Shown: positions 1 to 9,914, numbered from the stretch's first letter. The stretch is 64,000 nucleotides of DNA from Pararhizobium sp. YC-54 (GCF_025847205.1 NZ_JAOYTH010000018.1:62001-126000); one strand, 5' to 3'. Numbers and translations: made by a program. Notes: generated by a model not told the origin, from the sequence alone.

Positions 1-45
1 TCGGGCGAAAAAGCGGAACTTGTCCGGTTCGAGGTGACGGCATGA
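1..45 (+). CDS. 3' end of upstream gene, probably xdhA (xanthine dehydrogenase small subunit), partial
   Basis: Fourteen codons followed by TGA at 43-45 stay open in the frame that begins at base 1. The tail is Lys/Glu/Val-rich (ending ...RFEVTA). The next gene on the same strand is xdhB, and in rhizobia the FAD/2Fe-2S subunit xdhA lies directly before it. The identity rests on position; the fragment is too short to recognise by itself. Confidence 0.4.
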   Translation, partial: SGEKAELVRFEVTA

Positions 46-60
46 GCGGCCGGGCGGGCT

Positions 61-210
61 TTCCTCTTCTCCCCTGCGGGGAGAAGTGCCGAGTGAAACG
101 AGGCGATGAGGGGGTCTTACGGCAAACTCCAGCCTGCGTGGCTCCCCCTCATCCGGCCCTGCGGGCCACCTTCTCCTCGCTGGGGAGAAGAGAACGAAGC
201 GAAGGAGCCT
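61..210. repeat. RIME-like palindromic intergenic repeat cluster
   Basis: The gap between the xdhA tail and xdhB holds two palindromic modules built on CTTCTCCCC...GGGGAGAAG, plus the module CCCTCATCCGGCCCTGCGGG. The same modules recur at 6616-6760 and 11733-11880. This matches the Rhizobium-specific intergenic mosaic elements (RIME). It separates two genes that would normally be adjacent in one operon. Confidence 0.75.
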
Positions 211-214
211 GCTG

Positions 215-2557
215 ATGGACAAGTCCACCTTCGAGGAACGCAAGACGATTGCCGGGCCGATGCATTCGGCGCTGCGCCACGACAGCGCCCACAAGCACGT
301 GTCGGGCACCGCCGACTATATCGATGACATTCCGGAACCGGCAGGAACATTGCACGGCGCCTTGGGCATGACCGACCGTGCCCATGCGGAAATCGTTTCC
401 ATGGATCTGTCGGAGGTCGAGGCGACGCCCGGCGTCGTCTGCGTCCTGACGGCAAAGGACATGCCGCACTCCAACGATATCAGCCCGAGCCATCTCGACG
501 ACGAGCCGGTGCTGGCCGATGGCCTGGTACAGTTCCACGGCCAGCCGGCATTTGCCGTGATTGCGCAGACGCGTGACATTGCCCGGCGCGCCGCCCGCAA
601 GGCGAAGATCACCTATCGCGACCTGCCGCATCACACGGATATTCTCGATGCGCTGGAAAACGGTGCCGAGGTCGTCACCAAGCCGCTGACATTGTCGCGT
701 GGCGATGCCGAGGCGGAACTGGAGCTTTCACCGCGCCGCCTCACCGGCCGGATGCGGATCGGCGGGCAGGAACATTTCTACCTCGAAAGCCATATCGCCA
801 TGGCCATCCCGGGCGAGGACGACGAAATCACCGTCTGGTCTTCGACCCAGCATCCGAGCGAAATACAGCACATGGTCGGCCATGTGCTTGGCGTTCCCTC
901 CAATGCCGTCACCGTGCAGGTCCGGCGAATGGGCGGCGGTTTCGGCGGCAAGGAGACGCAGGGCAACCAGTTTGCGGCGCTCGCCGCCGTTGCTGCCAAG
1001 AGGCTCAACCGCGCCGTCAAGTTCCGGCCGGACCGCGACGAGGACATGACCGCGACCGGCAAACGGCACGATTTCCTCGTCGATTACGATGTCGGCTTCG
1101 ACGATGACGGCCGCATCCATGCGGTCAAGGCCAATTACGCGGCGCGCTGCGGCTATTCCTCGGACCTGTCCGGCCCGGTCACCGACCGCGCGCTGTTCCA
1201 TGCCGACAGCTCCTATTTCTATCCGCATGTGAAACTGACCTCGCAGCCCTTGAAGACCCACACCGTCTCCAACACCGCCTATCGCGGTTTCGGCGGACCG
1301 CAGGGCATGATCGGCGGCGAGCGGATCATCGAGGAGATCGCCTATGCGCTGGGCAAGGACCCGCTCGATATCCGCAAACTGAATTTTTACGGCGAGAAAG
1401 GTTCCGGCCGAGACCTCACGCCCTATCACCAGCATGTCGAAGACAACATAATCCAGCGCATCGTTGCGGAACTGGAGACAAGCGCCGACTATCAGGCGCG
1501 GCGCAAGTCGGTCATCGATTTCAACAAAACGAGCCGCATCATCCGCAAGGGCATTGCGCTGACGCCGGTGAAATTCGGTATCTCCTTCACCATGACCGCC
1601 TTCAACCAGGCGGGTGCGCTGGTGCATGTCTATCAGGACGGATCGATCCACCTGAACCATGGCGGCACGGAAATGGGCCAGGGCCTCTACACCAAGGTGG
1701 CGCAGGTTCTGGCGGACAGTTTTCAGGTCGACATCACCAACGTCAAGATCACCGCCACCACGACCGGCAAGGTGCCGAACACCTCGGCCACCGCCGCCTC
1801 CTCCGGCTCCGACTTGAACGGCATGGCCGCCCATGACGCAGCCCGCCAGATTAAGGAACGCTTGGTCGATTTTGCCGCCGAGCGCTGGCAGACAGAGCGG
1901 GAAAACATCGCCTTCGTGCCGAACCACGTGAAGATCGGCGACGAGCTTGTCCCCTTCCCGACCTTCATCAGCCAAGCCTATTTCGCCCGCGTGCAGCTGT
2001 CGGCCGCCGGCTTCTACAAGACGCCGAAAATCCACTGGGACCGCAATACCGGCCGTGGCACGCCGTTCTACTATTTCGCCTATGGCGCCGCCGTCTCCGA
2101 GGTTTCCATCGACACGCTGACCGGCGAATACATGGTCGATCGCGTCGATGTGCTGCACGATGTCGGCAAGTCACTCAATCCGGCGATCGATATCGGCCAG
2201 GTCGAGGGCGCCTTCGTGCAGGGCATGGGCTGGCTGACGACCGAGGAATTGTGGTGGGACGAAAAGGGGCGGCTGCGCACCCATGCGCCCTCGACCTACA
2301 AGATACCGCTCGCCTCCGACCGGCCAAAAATCTTCAACGTCAAGCTGGCGGAATGGGCCGAGAATGCCGAGATGACCATCGGCCGCTCGAAAGCGGTCGG
2401 CGAACCGCCGTTCATGCTGCCGATCTCGGTGCTGGAAGCCCTGTCGATGGCCGTTGCCAGCGTCGCTGGTTATCGCGAGTGCCCACGGCTCGATGCGCCG
2501 GCAACGCCGGAACGCGTCCTGATGGCTGTCGAGCGCCTGAGATTCTTGTCGCGCTGA
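215..2557 (+). CDS. xdhB: Xanthine dehydrogenase, molybdopterin-binding subunit
   Basis: 780 aa, the usual length for the separate large subunit XdhB of bacterial xanthine dehydrogenase, which oxidises hypoxanthine to xanthine and xanthine to urate in the cytoplasm. The ATG follows AAGGAG at good spacing. The molybdopterin contact motif GGGFGGKE lies at residues 240-247. A second glycine-rich cofactor segment (GTEMGQGLYTK) and a C-terminal KAVGEPPFM stretch are also typical. It needs XdhA (FAD and 2Fe-2S), whose tail appears to be at 1-45. The insertion chaperone xdhC, often next in line, is absent here. The gene supplies the urate used by PuuD downstream. Confidence 0.95.
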   Translation: MDKSTFEERKTIAGPMHSALRHDSAHKHVSGTADYIDDIPEPAGTLHGALGMTDRAHAEIVSMDLSEVEATPGVVCVLTAKDMPHSNDISPSHLDDEPVLADGLVQFHGQPAFAVIAQTRDIARRAARKAKITYRDLPHHTDILDALENGAEVVTKPLTLSRGDAEAELELSPRRLTGRMRIGGQEHFYLESHIAMAIPGEDDEITVWSSTQHPSEIQHMVGHVLGVPSNAVTVQVRRMGGGFGGKETQGNQFAALAAVAAKRLNRAVKFRPDRDEDMTATGKRHDFLVDYDVGFDDDGRIHAVKANYAARCGYSSDLSGPVTDRALFHADSSYFYPHVKLTSQPLKTHTVSNTAYRGFGGPQGMIGGERIIEEIAYALGKDPLDIRKLNFYGEKGSGRDLTPYHQHVEDNIIQRIVAELETSADYQARRKSVIDFNKTSRIIRKGIALTPVKFGISFTMTAFNQAGALVHVYQDGSIHLNHGGTEMGQGLYTKVAQVLADSFQVDITNVKITATTTGKVPNTSATAASSGSDLNGMAAHDAARQIKERLVDFAAERWQTERENIAFVPNHVKIGDELVPFPTFISQAYFARVQLSAAGFYKTPKIHWDRNTGRGTPFYYFAYGAAVSEVSIDTLTGEYMVDRVDVLHDVGKSLNPAIDIGQVEGAFVQGMGWLTTEELWWDEKGRLRTHAPSTYKIPLASDRPKIFNVKLAEWAENAEMTIGRSKAVGEPPFMLPISVLEALSMAVASVAGYRECPRLDAPATPERVLMAVERLRFLSR

Positions 2558-2599
2558 ACGCGCAGTAACGTTGCTGATTGCAATCCCGCAGTAAAATTG

Positions 2600-2633
2600 C
2601 GCCGCCAGAACATCGGGATATGTTCTGGCGGCG
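2600..2633. terminator. Strong hairpin after xdhB
   Basis: A perfect 14-bp inverted repeat (2600-2613 with 2620-2633, loop CGGGAT) lies 42 bases past the xdhB stop. No T tract follows, so it may be a 3' stabilising hairpin or a weak terminator. Confidence 0.55.
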
Positions 2634-2642
2634 AGCGGCAAC

Positions 2643-2748
2643 TAAAGCATGTCGCGCAAAAGTGTGCAGCGGTTTGCGATAACGACATGCGTAAAATCAA
2701 AGACCTAAAGCGCGAGAAGCGAATCTGAAAGATCGCGATGCGCTTTAA
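2643..2748 (+). repeat. Rhizobial intergenic repeat, copy 1
   Basis: A block of about 100 bp running from TAAAGCATGTCGCGCAAAAG to GATCGCGATGCGCTTTAA. A near-identical copy lies in the opposite orientation at 35162-35259. Both copies sit at the 3' end of genes. The last bases of this copy supply the stop codon of the small minus-strand gene at 2745. Confidence 0.75.
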
Positions 2749-2948
2749 CGGGTCAAATCCGAATCCTCACGCGGGTCTCGCCCGTCCATGAAACCCAGGT
2801 CTCTCTTCATGTACTCGGACATTACTTCAAGATCGAGCTTGGGATAGTTCGGCTGGAGGCGATACAGCAATTTCGCCAGCCGAAGTCGCCATCCGCCCGT
2901 GCTCGCTTGCGCTATTGGTTGATATCTTTCAATTGCTTGGCAATCCAT
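2745..2948 (-). CDS. Small DUF1127-like protein
   Basis: 67 aa from the ATG at 2948, which has AGGTG just upstream. The C-terminal half (LDLEVMSEYMKRDLGFMDGRD) resembles the short DUF1127 family of alphaproteobacteria, whose members carry a conserved L-x-D-I/L-G core and an arginine-rich helix. Some DUF1127 proteins affect RNA turnover and nutrient responses, but this sequence is divergent and no function can be assigned. It is divergent from the LysR gene, with about 100 bp between starts. An upstream ATG at 3029 would add 27 residues and overlap the LysR promoter region. Confidence 0.5.
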   Translation of the reverse strand: MDCQAIERYQPIAQASTGGWRLRLAKLLYRLQPNYPKLDLEVMSEYMKRDLGFMDGRDPREDSDLTR

Positions 2949-3048
2949 GACGGCACCTGTTGTTTTCCTGAATGTGATTGCAGCATGCGCGCAAACGTGC
3001 TCCAATTCCAATCGAACAACCGTCTGCATGCATCAAGAGAACTTATCC

Positions 3049-3957
3049 ATGAAAATGTCGAAACAGTTTCCGCTGAATGCGCTTCGGGTGTTCGAAGCGG
3101 CGGCACGGCTGGGCAGTTTCACCAAGGCAGGCGCTGAGCTCGGCATGACGCAGACGGCAGTCAGCTACCAGATCAAGCTGATCGAGGAGAATGTCGGCGA
3201 GCCGCTGTTCCTGCGGCGGCCGCGGCAGATCGTGCTGACCGACGTTGGCCAGCAGCTCGCCCCACGCGTGACCGAAGCCTTCGAGATGTTGCAGGAAGCT
3301 GTTTCACCGGCGCGCGGCGATGTGAACAGCGCCTTGCTTATCAGTTCGACGGCAACCTTTGCGTCGCAATGGCTCGCGCGCAATATCGGCTCCTTTCAAC
3401 TGGCGCATCCGAACATCGCCGTGCGCCTGACGACCGGCGAGACAATAATCGATCTCTCGATGGGAGCGGCTGACCTTGCCATCCGATCCGGTACCGGCGT
3501 CTGGCCGGGCCTCGACAGCCATCCGCTGATGCGCATCGAGTTCACGCCAATGCTGAGCCCGGCGCTCGCCGAAACGATCGGCGGCATCCACTCGCCACGC
3601 GATCTCCTGAAACTGAGGATCATCGACGCCGCCGATCCCTGGTGGCGACTCTGGTTCGAAGCCGCCGGCGTCAAGGACCCGGACCTCGACGGCAGGCCGA
3701 GAAGCAGGCTCGGCGCGCAAACCTTCGAAGCACGCGCGGCGGTCGCAGGCCAGGGCGTCGCCATCCTGACTCCTGAATTCTACACAGACGACGTAGCGCT
3801 CGGCAGGCTCTACCAGCCGTTTGAGCTACGCTGCAGTGATGGCCACAATTACTGGCTCGCCTATCCGCATGCGCGCCGCAACACGCCGAAAATCCGCATG
3901 TTTCGCGACTGGATTCTGGGCGAACTCAATCCGGAAGCCAGCGGCTTTACCAAATAG
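3049..3957 (+). CDS. LysR-family regulator (GcvA-like)
   Basis: 302 aa. The N-terminal winged helix begins with PLNALRVFEAAARLGSFTKAG and the recognition helix region QTAVSYQI; a periplasmic-binding-like effector domain fills the rest. The N-terminus matches the GcvA/AmpR branch of LysR proteins. The ATG at 3049 was chosen because it places the helix-turn-helix at the normal distance from the N-terminus; the frame is open further upstream to 2947. It lies between xdhB and puuD/guaD on the same strand, so a role in controlling purine catabolism is a reasonable inference, but the effector is unknown. Confidence 0.85.
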   Translation: MKMSKQFPLNALRVFEAAARLGSFTKAGAELGMTQTAVSYQIKLIEENVGEPLFLRRPRQIVLTDVGQQLAPRVTEAFEMLQEAVSPARGDVNSALLISSTATFASQWLARNIGSFQLAHPNIAVRLTTGETIIDLSMGAADLAIRSGTGVWPGLDSHPLMRIEFTPMLSPALAETIGGIHSPRDLLKLRIIDAADPWWRLWFEAAGVKDPDLDGRPRSRLGAQTFEARAAVAGQGVAILTPEFYTDDVALGRLYQPFELRCSDGHNYWLAYPHARRNTPKIRMFRDWILGELNPEASGFTK

Positions 3958-4040
3958 CGCTTGACGATCAAATGGCCTCTTCCCCCACCGTGCATTTTTG
4001 CGCAAGGTGCAGAGACGGAGCATGAAAAGGGGACTTTCAC

Positions 4041-5279
4041 ATGTATGAATTCGCCATTGCCTGGGAATGGCTCGCCTTTGCGGTCCGCTGGCTGCATGTG
4101 ATCACGGCGATTGCCTGGATCGGCTCGTCCTTCTATTTCATCGCGCTCGATCTCGGTCTGGTGAAGCGCGACCACCTGCCCGCCGGCGCCTATGGCGAGG
4201 AATGGCAGGTGCATGGCGGCGGCTTCTATCACATCCAGAAATACCTGGTCGCACCCGCGACCATGCCGGACCATCTCACCTGGTTCAAATGGGAGAGCTA
4301 TGTCACCTGGCTGTCCGGCTTTGCCATGCTCTGTCTGGTCTATTACGGCGGCGCCGATCTCTTCCTGATCGACCGGCATGTGCTCGACATCTCCTCGACC
4401 ACGGCGATCCTCATCTCGCTTGCCTCGCTCGCGATCGGCTGGATCTTCTACGACCTGCTGTGCAAATCGCCGCTCGGCAAGAATACCTGGACGCTGATGG
4501 GCATTCTCTATGTCGCGCTTGTCGTCATGGCCTGGGGCTATACGCAAGTCTTTTCCGGCCGCGCCGCCTTCCTGCATCTCGGCGCCTTCACCGCGACGAT
4601 CATGTCGGCCAACGTCTTTTTCATCATCATGCCGAACCAGCGCGTCGTGGTCGCGGACCTCATCGCCGGGCGCACGCCGGACCCGAAATATGGCGTCATT
4701 GCCAAGCAGCGTTCGCTGCACAACAACTACCTGACCCTGCCTGTCATCTTCTTCATGCTGTCGAACCATTATCCGCTCGCCTTCGCCACCGCCTATAACT
4801 GGGTGATCGCAGCCCTTGTCTTCCTGATGGGCGTCACCATTCGGCACTGGTTCAACACAACCCATGCCCGCAAGGGACACCCGACCTGGACCTGGCTGGT
4901 GACCCTGTTGATCTTCATCGTCATCATGTGGCTTTCGACCGTGCCGAAGGTCCTGACCGGCGAAGGCACGGCGGAAGTCGCGCCAGCCTTCCGGCAATTC
5001 GCCGCCAACGCGCATTTCCCGGCTGTGAAAGACGCGATTTCGACGCGCTGTTCCATGTGCCATTCCGCCGAACCGGTCTATGAAGGCATCAACCGGCCGC
5101 CGAACGGCGTGATGTTGGAAAACGACGCGGAGATCGCCGCCCATGCCCGCGAAATATACATCCAGGCCGGCCGCAGCCACGCGATGCCACCCGGCAATAT
5201 CACCGACATGACCAATGACGAGCGCAAGCTGTTGACCGCATGGTTCGAAAGCTCGGTTTCGGAAGGCAAGACAGAATGA
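4041..5279 (+). CDS. puuD: Urate hydroxylase PuuD (membrane urate oxidase with cytochrome c domain)
   Basis: 412 aa. About eight hydrophobic segments fill residues 1-300 (the PuuD/DUF989 membrane domain). A C-terminal cytochrome c domain follows with one haem motif, C337-S-M-C340-H341. PuuD oxidises urate to 5-hydroxyisourate and passes electrons to the respiratory chain, unlike the soluble cofactor-free uricase. The ATG at 4041 follows AAAAGGGGA. Its stop overlaps the guaD start (ATGA), so the two are translationally coupled. The product is taken up by UraH, encoded at 16.1 kb. Confidence 0.93.
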   Translation: MYEFAIAWEWLAFAVRWLHVITAIAWIGSSFYFIALDLGLVKRDHLPAGAYGEEWQVHGGGFYHIQKYLVAPATMPDHLTWFKWESYVTWLSGFAMLCLVYYGGADLFLIDRHVLDISSTTAILISLASLAIGWIFYDLLCKSPLGKNTWTLMGILYVALVVMAWGYTQVFSGRAAFLHLGAFTATIMSANVFFIIMPNQRVVVADLIAGRTPDPKYGVIAKQRSLHNNYLTLPVIFFMLSNHYPLAFATAYNWVIAALVFLMGVTIRHWFNTTHARKGHPTWTWLVTLLIFIVIMWLSTVPKVLTGEGTAEVAPAFRQFAANAHFPAVKDAISTRCSMCHSAEPVYEGINRPPNGVMLENDAEIAAHAREIYIQAGRSHAMPPGNITDMTNDERKLLTAWFESSVSEGKTE

Positions 5280-6598
5280 CCGCCACCCTCATCCGCGGAC
5301 GCACCTTGAGCTTCAGCCGTGCCCCTTTGAGCCTCGACGACACCGGCGCCTATACTTATGAGGCCGACGGTGCGCTGCTGGTCGAAAACGGACTGATTGT
5401 CGCCAGTGGTAGCTATGAGGCCGTCAAGGCGCAGGCAGCCGGTGACGTCAGTGAAATCGACCACCGCCCGCATCTGATCCTGCCCGGCTTCATCGACACG
5501 CACCTGCATTTCCCACAGATGCAGGTGATCGGCTCCTATGCCGCAAATCTTCTGGAATGGCTGAACACCTATACGTTTCCGGAGGAATGCCGCTTCGTCG
5601 AGACGGCGCATGCTGAGCGTATTGCCGGAAAATTCTTCGACGAGATGGTCCGCCACGGCACGACGACGGCGGTTGCCTATTGCTCGGTGCACAAGGCCTC
5701 CGCCGATGCTTTTTTCGCCGAGGCGCTGAACCGCAACATGCGCATGATCGCCGGCAAGGTGATGATGGACCGCAACGCGCCGCAGGGCCTGCTCGATACG
5801 CCTCAAATGGGTTACGACGAAACCCGCGCCGTCATCGAACAATGGCATGGCAAGGGCCGCAATCACGTCGCCATCACCCCGCGCTTTGCCATCACCTCGA
5901 CGCCCGAGCAGATGTCGGCCGCCGAAGCGCTGGTGCGCGAATTTCCGGACCTACACGTCCAGACGCATCTTTCGGAAAACCGCGACGAGATCGATTTCAC
6001 CTGTGCGCTCTACCCGGACGCGATCGACTATACCGACGTCTACGCCCGCTACGGTCTGCTCGGTCCGAAAACCCTGTTCGGCCACTGCATCCACCTGTCC
6101 GAGCGCGAGATGGATGTGATGAGCGAGACCGGCTCGATTGCCGTTCATTGCCCGACCTCCAACCTCTTCCTCGGTTCCGGCCTGTTTCCGCTCAGGCGGC
6201 TGACGACCCGCGAAAAGCCCGTGCGCGTCTCCTTCGCCACCGATATCGGCGGCGGCACCAGCTATTCGATGCTGCGCACCATGGACGAGGCCTACAAGAT
6301 CCAGCAGTTGCAGGGCGAGCGGCTGAACCCATTCGAAAGCTTCTATTACATGACGCGTGGCAATGCCGAAGCTCTGTCACTTGCCGACAAGATCGGCACG
6401 CTGGAGCCCGGCACCGACGCGGATTTCATCGTGCTGAACATGGCGGCGACCCCGGCCATGGCGCTGAAGGCGGAGGTCGTCACCTCGCTCGCTGACGAAC
6501 TGTTCCTGTTGCAGACAATGGGGGATGACCGGGCGATTGCCGAAACCTATGTGGCAGGTGTGGCGGCGAAAGCGGGGCTTGGGACACCCTCCCCTTGA
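5276..6598 (+). CDS. guaD: Guanine deaminase
   Basis: 440 aa amidohydrolase that converts guanine to xanthine and ammonia. Metal-binding residues are visible: H76-x-H78 in FIDTHLHFP, the histidine of HLSENRDEID, the GHCIHLSE motif, and the aspartate in FATDIGGG. These are standard for the guanine deaminase branch of the zinc amidohydrolases. The ATG at 5276 overlaps the puuD stop by four bases. Together puuD-guaD and the upstream xdhAB cover guanine to 5-hydroxyisourate. Confidence 0.93.
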   Translation: MTATLIRGRTLSFSRAPLSLDDTGAYTYEADGALLVENGLIVASGSYEAVKAQAAGDVSEIDHRPHLILPGFIDTHLHFPQMQVIGSYAANLLEWLNTYTFPEECRFVETAHAERIAGKFFDEMVRHGTTTAVAYCSVHKASADAFFAEALNRNMRMIAGKVMMDRNAPQGLLDTPQMGYDETRAVIEQWHGKGRNHVAITPRFAITSTPEQMSAAEALVREFPDLHVQTHLSENRDEIDFTCALYPDAIDYTDVYARYGLLGPKTLFGHCIHLSEREMDVMSETGSIAVHCPTSNLFLGSGLFPLRRLTTREKPVRVSFATDIGGGTSYSMLRTMDEAYKIQQLQGERLNPFESFYYMTRGNAEALSLADKIGTLEPGTDADFIVLNMAATPAMALKAEVVTSLADELFLLQTMGDDRAIAETYVAGVAAKAGLGTPSP

Positions 6599-6815
6599 GG
6601 GTAGATGGCAAGTTCGCTCCCTCTTCTCCCCGGCGGGGAGAAGGTGGCCCGCAGGGCCGGATGAGGGGACGGCTGGCTCCGAAATTGCAGAAAGAGCCCC
6701 CTCATCGCCTCGCATATGCTCGGCACTTCTCCCCGCTGGGGAGAAGAGGGAGACTGCGGTGGCGGCATTCGATCCATATGCGATGGACCTCTCCCCTCAA
6801 GGGAAGGTAGAGTCC
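6599..6815. repeat. RIME-like repeat cluster between convergent genes
   Basis: The gap between guaD and the GH42 gene is almost wholly made of RIME-type modules. These are CTTCTCCCC..GGGGAGAAG palindromes at about 6622-6641 and 6725-6750, a reverse copy of the CCCTCATCCGGCCCTGC module at about 6642-6668, and CTCCCCTTGAGGG / CTCCCCTCAAGGG outer arms at about 6588-6602 and 6790-6804. The outer arms are inverted relative to each other and frame the whole block. Confidence 0.75.
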
Positions 6816-6840
6816 ACCATATTCGCCGAAACTCGACTTA

Positions 6841-8772
6841 TCAGTCTTTCCACGCCGCAACTGCCTGCGGCTTGACGTCCGCCTCGCCGAGAATGACCGT
6901 GCCAACTGCCGGGCTTGCCCAGACCTCCGTCCCGTAGTTGAAGGCAAACGTCACTCCGCCGCGCTCGCGCAGCCGAATATGGTCGGGAAGCGCTATCGTT
7001 TCGAGACCGGCTTTTGCGGCCAGATGAGCGACCGTCTGTTGCAACAGGTCCTGATCCGGCCAACAAGCGAGATAGTGGTGCAATCCCTTCGCCGTGAGCG
7101 CCGGATCGTCGTTGCCAAAGCGCGCAAGCACCTCGCCGTCCGTCTCGACATATTCGCGCCAGCGGATTGCCGCCCCCGAAACGCTGCCGCAGACCGCATC
7201 CTCCAATCCCGGACGCAATGACGAAACCTGTGTGACACGAACGCCTGTAAGCGCGGCAAGCGTACCCGGCGGCAGGTTTTCCGGAATGGCGAATTGCCGC
7301 GTGCGCGAACCGGAGCGCGGACCGTAGAGCACGATGCCTTTTGCGGCGCTGAAGGCCTGCAGGGCCGCGTCCGAGACCATCATCAGCGAAGGAACCAGCA
7401 CCAGCCGGTAGCCATCAAGCGGTGCGCCCGGGGGGACGAAATCGACGTTGACGCCGAGTTTTCGAACCGCCTCGTACCAGCGGAAGGCGAGATCGTGGTA
7501 CTGGAAATCCCTGCCCTGCGGCTGAATGACAGAGGCCCAATAGGTTTCGTAGTCATAGACGATGGCGACCGCGGCCTGTTCGGTTGCCGGCAGTTCGCCC
7601 GTCTCGATGATCTCGCGGCCGGTGATCTCCGCTTCGCGGCCGCCGGCGGACAGCTCGTCCGAGCCCGGCAGGTTGAGGCCCGCATGCATCTGCTCCTGCG
7701 CAAACGGTGCCTGACGCCAGCGGAAGTAACTGACGACTTCGGCACCATGCGCCAAAGCCTCCCAGGTCCACAGCCGCACCATGCCCGGCTTCGGCACAGG
7801 GTTCCACGGCGCCCAGTTTACCGGTCCCGGCTGCTGCTCCATGACCCAGAAACGGCCGCGGCCGACGCCGCGGTAGAGATCGTGGTGGAACGGCGCGATA
7901 TCCGGATGCGAGGTCTCCGCCCAGCGGTTCTTCTCTTCCTGGCTGAATGGAAATTTTTCGACGAAACCGATTGGATAGCTGTCCCACGAGGCGACATCGA
8001 GATTTTCGCCGACCTTCCAGTGGTCGAAATCATTGACGAAGCCCATGAAGTTATGGGTGATCCAGCGGCCGGGCGAATGCTTGCGGATGATCTCGCACTG
8101 CATCTTGTCGTAGGCAGCCACCTGCCCCGACTGGAAGCGCCAGAAATCGAGCCGTGCTGCCGGATTGGTCTCGGTGACGGTCAGGTTCGGCAGCACGACA
8201 TCCTCGAAACTGTTCACCTCCATCGACCAGAAGACATTGCCCCAGGCCTCGTTCAGCTGGTCGGTCGACTGGTAGCGCAGCCTCAGCCAGCGGCGGAAGG
8301 CCTTCAGGTCCTCCGGGCCCCAGGATTGCGTCGTGTCGTGGCAGCCATATTCGTTGTCCGTCTGCCAGCCGTCGAGTGCCGGATGTTCGCCATAGCGCTT
8401 GGCGATGATCTCGACGATGCGCGCACTTTCGCGCCACCAGATTTCCGAGGAGAACGTATAGTGCCTACGCGAACCGAAGCCGCGTACATGGCCCTGTTGA
8501 TCGACCGGGGCGATCTCGGGATATTCGTCCATCAACCATTTCGGCGGCGTCGCCGTTGGCGTACCGAGCACGACTTTCAGGCCCGCAGCACCGAGCGTGT
8601 CCATCGCCCGGTCGAGCCAGCCGAAATCGAACGCGCCCCGCCTCGGCTCCAGCCGCGACCAGGCAAATTCACCGATGCGCACGAAGGAAATTCCCATGTC
8701 CCGCATGCGGCGGGCATCCTTTGCCCACCACGCCTCTGGCCAATGTTCCGGATAATAGCAAACGCCCAGCAT
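6841..8772 (-). CDS. Beta-galactosidase, glycoside hydrolase family 42
   Basis: 643 aa, the usual GH42 length. It opens with GVCYYPEHWP and has the (beta/alpha)8 hallmark residues: the acid/base Glu141 in the TDNEYG motif and the probable nucleophile Glu312 in WVMEQQPG. There is no signal peptide, so it is cytoplasmic. It is the last gene of the minus-strand sugar ABC operon; its ATG shares one base with the TAA of the ATPase gene (TAATG), which indicates coupled translation. The likely substrate is an imported beta-galactoside such as lactose or a plant-derived galacto-oligosaccharide. The order differs from the classical Agrobacterium lacEFGZK, where the hydrolase precedes the ATPase. Confidence 0.92.
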   Translation of the reverse strand: MLGVCYYPEHWPEAWWAKDARRMRDMGISFVRIGEFAWSRLEPRRGAFDFGWLDRAMDTLGAAGLKVVLGTPTATPPKWLMDEYPEIAPVDQQGHVRGFGSRRHYTFSSEIWWRESARIVEIIAKRYGEHPALDGWQTDNEYGCHDTTQSWGPEDLKAFRRWLRLRYQSTDQLNEAWGNVFWSMEVNSFEDVVLPNLTVTETNPAARLDFWRFQSGQVAAYDKMQCEIIRKHSPGRWITHNFMGFVNDFDHWKVGENLDVASWDSYPIGFVEKFPFSQEEKNRWAETSHPDIAPFHHDLYRGVGRGRFWVMEQQPGPVNWAPWNPVPKPGMVRLWTWEALAHGAEVVSYFRWRQAPFAQEQMHAGLNLPGSDELSAGGREAEITGREIIETGELPATEQAAVAIVYDYETYWASVIQPQGRDFQYHDLAFRWYEAVRKLGVNVDFVPPGAPLDGYRLVLVPSLMMVSDAALQAFSAAKGIVLYGPRSGSRTRQFAIPENLPPGTLAALTGVRVTQVSSLRPGLEDAVCGSVSGAAIRWREYVETDGEVLARFGNDDPALTAKGLHHYLACWPDQDLLQQTVAHLAAKAGLETIALPDHIRLRERGGVTFAFNYGTEVWASPAVGTVILGEADVKPQAVAAWKD

Positions 8773-9869
8773 TACTTCGTCAAATCCCCGTTGATGATGG
8801 CGACGCCCTTAGCGTCGAAGAGGTGGCAGGCCTTGGGCGGGATGCCGATGCGGAAATCCGCCCCTGGTTTTGCCGTGGCAAGCCCATCGGCCTTGACGGC
8901 GATGTCGCTGCCATCGGAAAGGCTCACATAGAACATGGTCTCGGAGCCGAGATACTCGGCGAGCCTCAACTTGGCCGACAGGATGGCGCCGTCCTTCCCG
9001 TCAGCATCGATATGCTCGGGGCGAATACCGAGCGTCACCGCCTGGCCTTCGCCAACCTTCGCATTGCCGGCCGGCAGCAGGATATCGACACCGCCCGGCA
9101 GCGTGACGCGAATCTGATCGCCTGCAGGCGACGCCGTCGCCTGCAGAAAATTCATCTTCGGCGAGCCGATGAAACCGGCGACGAAAATATTGTTCGGCCG
9201 GTGGTAAAGCTCCAGCGGCGAGCCAATCTGCTCGATCGAACCGGCGCTCAGGACCACGATCTTGTCGGCCATGGTCATGGCTTCCACCTGATCGTGGGTG
9301 ACATAGATCATCGTTGCCTTCAGGTCCTGATGCAGCGTGCTGATCTCGGTGCGCATCTGGACGCGGAGCGCTGCATCAAGGTTGGACAGCGGTTCGTCGA
9401 ACAGGAAAACTTCCGGATTGCGCACGATAGCGCGACCGATGGCGACACGCTGGCGCTGGCCGCCGGAGAGTTGTGACGGCTTGCGGCCGAGCAGCGGTTC
9501 GAGCTGCAGCATCTTCGCCGCGCGGGCCGTGCGCTTTTCGATCTCGGCCTTGTCGTGGCCGGTCATGCGCAGGCCGAAGCCGATATTATCGGCGACGGTC
9601 ATATGCGGATAGAGCGCATAGGACTGGAACACCATGGCGACGCCGCGCTCGGACGGGCCGACATGGGTCATGTCGTTGCCGCCGATCTTCAGTTCCCCGG
9701 ACGAGATTTCCTCAAGGCCGGCAATCATCCGTAGCAACGTGGACTTGCCGCAGCCGGAGGGGCCGACGAAGACACAGAACTCGCCATCGGCAATCGAGAA
9801 ATCGACACCCTTGATGACGCTGACGGCGCCGAACTGCTTGGTGACATTGCGGAGCGTGACATCAGCCAT
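8772..9869 (-). CDS. Sugar ABC transporter ATP-binding protein (UgpC/MsmK/LacK type)
   Basis: 365 aa. Walker [10 protein letters not shown] at residues 36-44, signature LSGGQRQ at 134-140 and Walker B FLFDEP at 155-160 are intact. The length and the C-terminal OB-fold (TOBE) region, with [11 protein letters not shown], mark the MalK/UgpC/LacK subfamily that powers CUT1 carbohydrate importers. It acts as a dimer on the cytoplasmic face of the two permeases encoded just upstream. It overlaps the GH42 gene by one base. Confidence 0.93.
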   Translation of the reverse strand: MADVTLRNVTKQFGAVSVIKGVDFSIADGEFCVFVGPSGCGKSTLLRMIAGLEEISSGELKIGGNDMTHVGPSERGVAMVFQSYALYPHMTVADNIGFGLRMTGHDKAEIEKRTARAAKMLQLEPLLGRKPSQLSGGQRQRVAIGRAIVRNPEVFLFDEPLSNLDAALRVQMRTEISTLHQDLKATMIYVTHDQVEAMTMADKIVVLSAGSIEQIGSPLELYHRPNNIFVAGFIGSPKMNFLQATASPAGDQIRVTLPGGVDILLPAGNAKVGEGQAVTLGIRPEHIDADGKDGAILSAKLRLAEYLGSETMFYVSLSDGSDIAVKADGLATAKPGADFRIGIPPKACHLFDAKGVAIINGDLTK

Positions 9870-9914
9870 GGGCCCTGCCTTTCGATGAATGTTGAAATGT
9901 GGAAATCGCGGCGA

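Noticed and set aside
728-2158. 476-codon open frame antisense to xdhB
   Set aside because: Typical of high-GC genes: the opposite strand stays open. No ribosome site or recognisable domain, while xdhB on the plus strand is certain.
3861-5180. 439-codon open frame antisense to puuD
   Set aside because: Mirror of the membrane protein gene; Asp/Glu/His/Arg-rich shadow with no domain.
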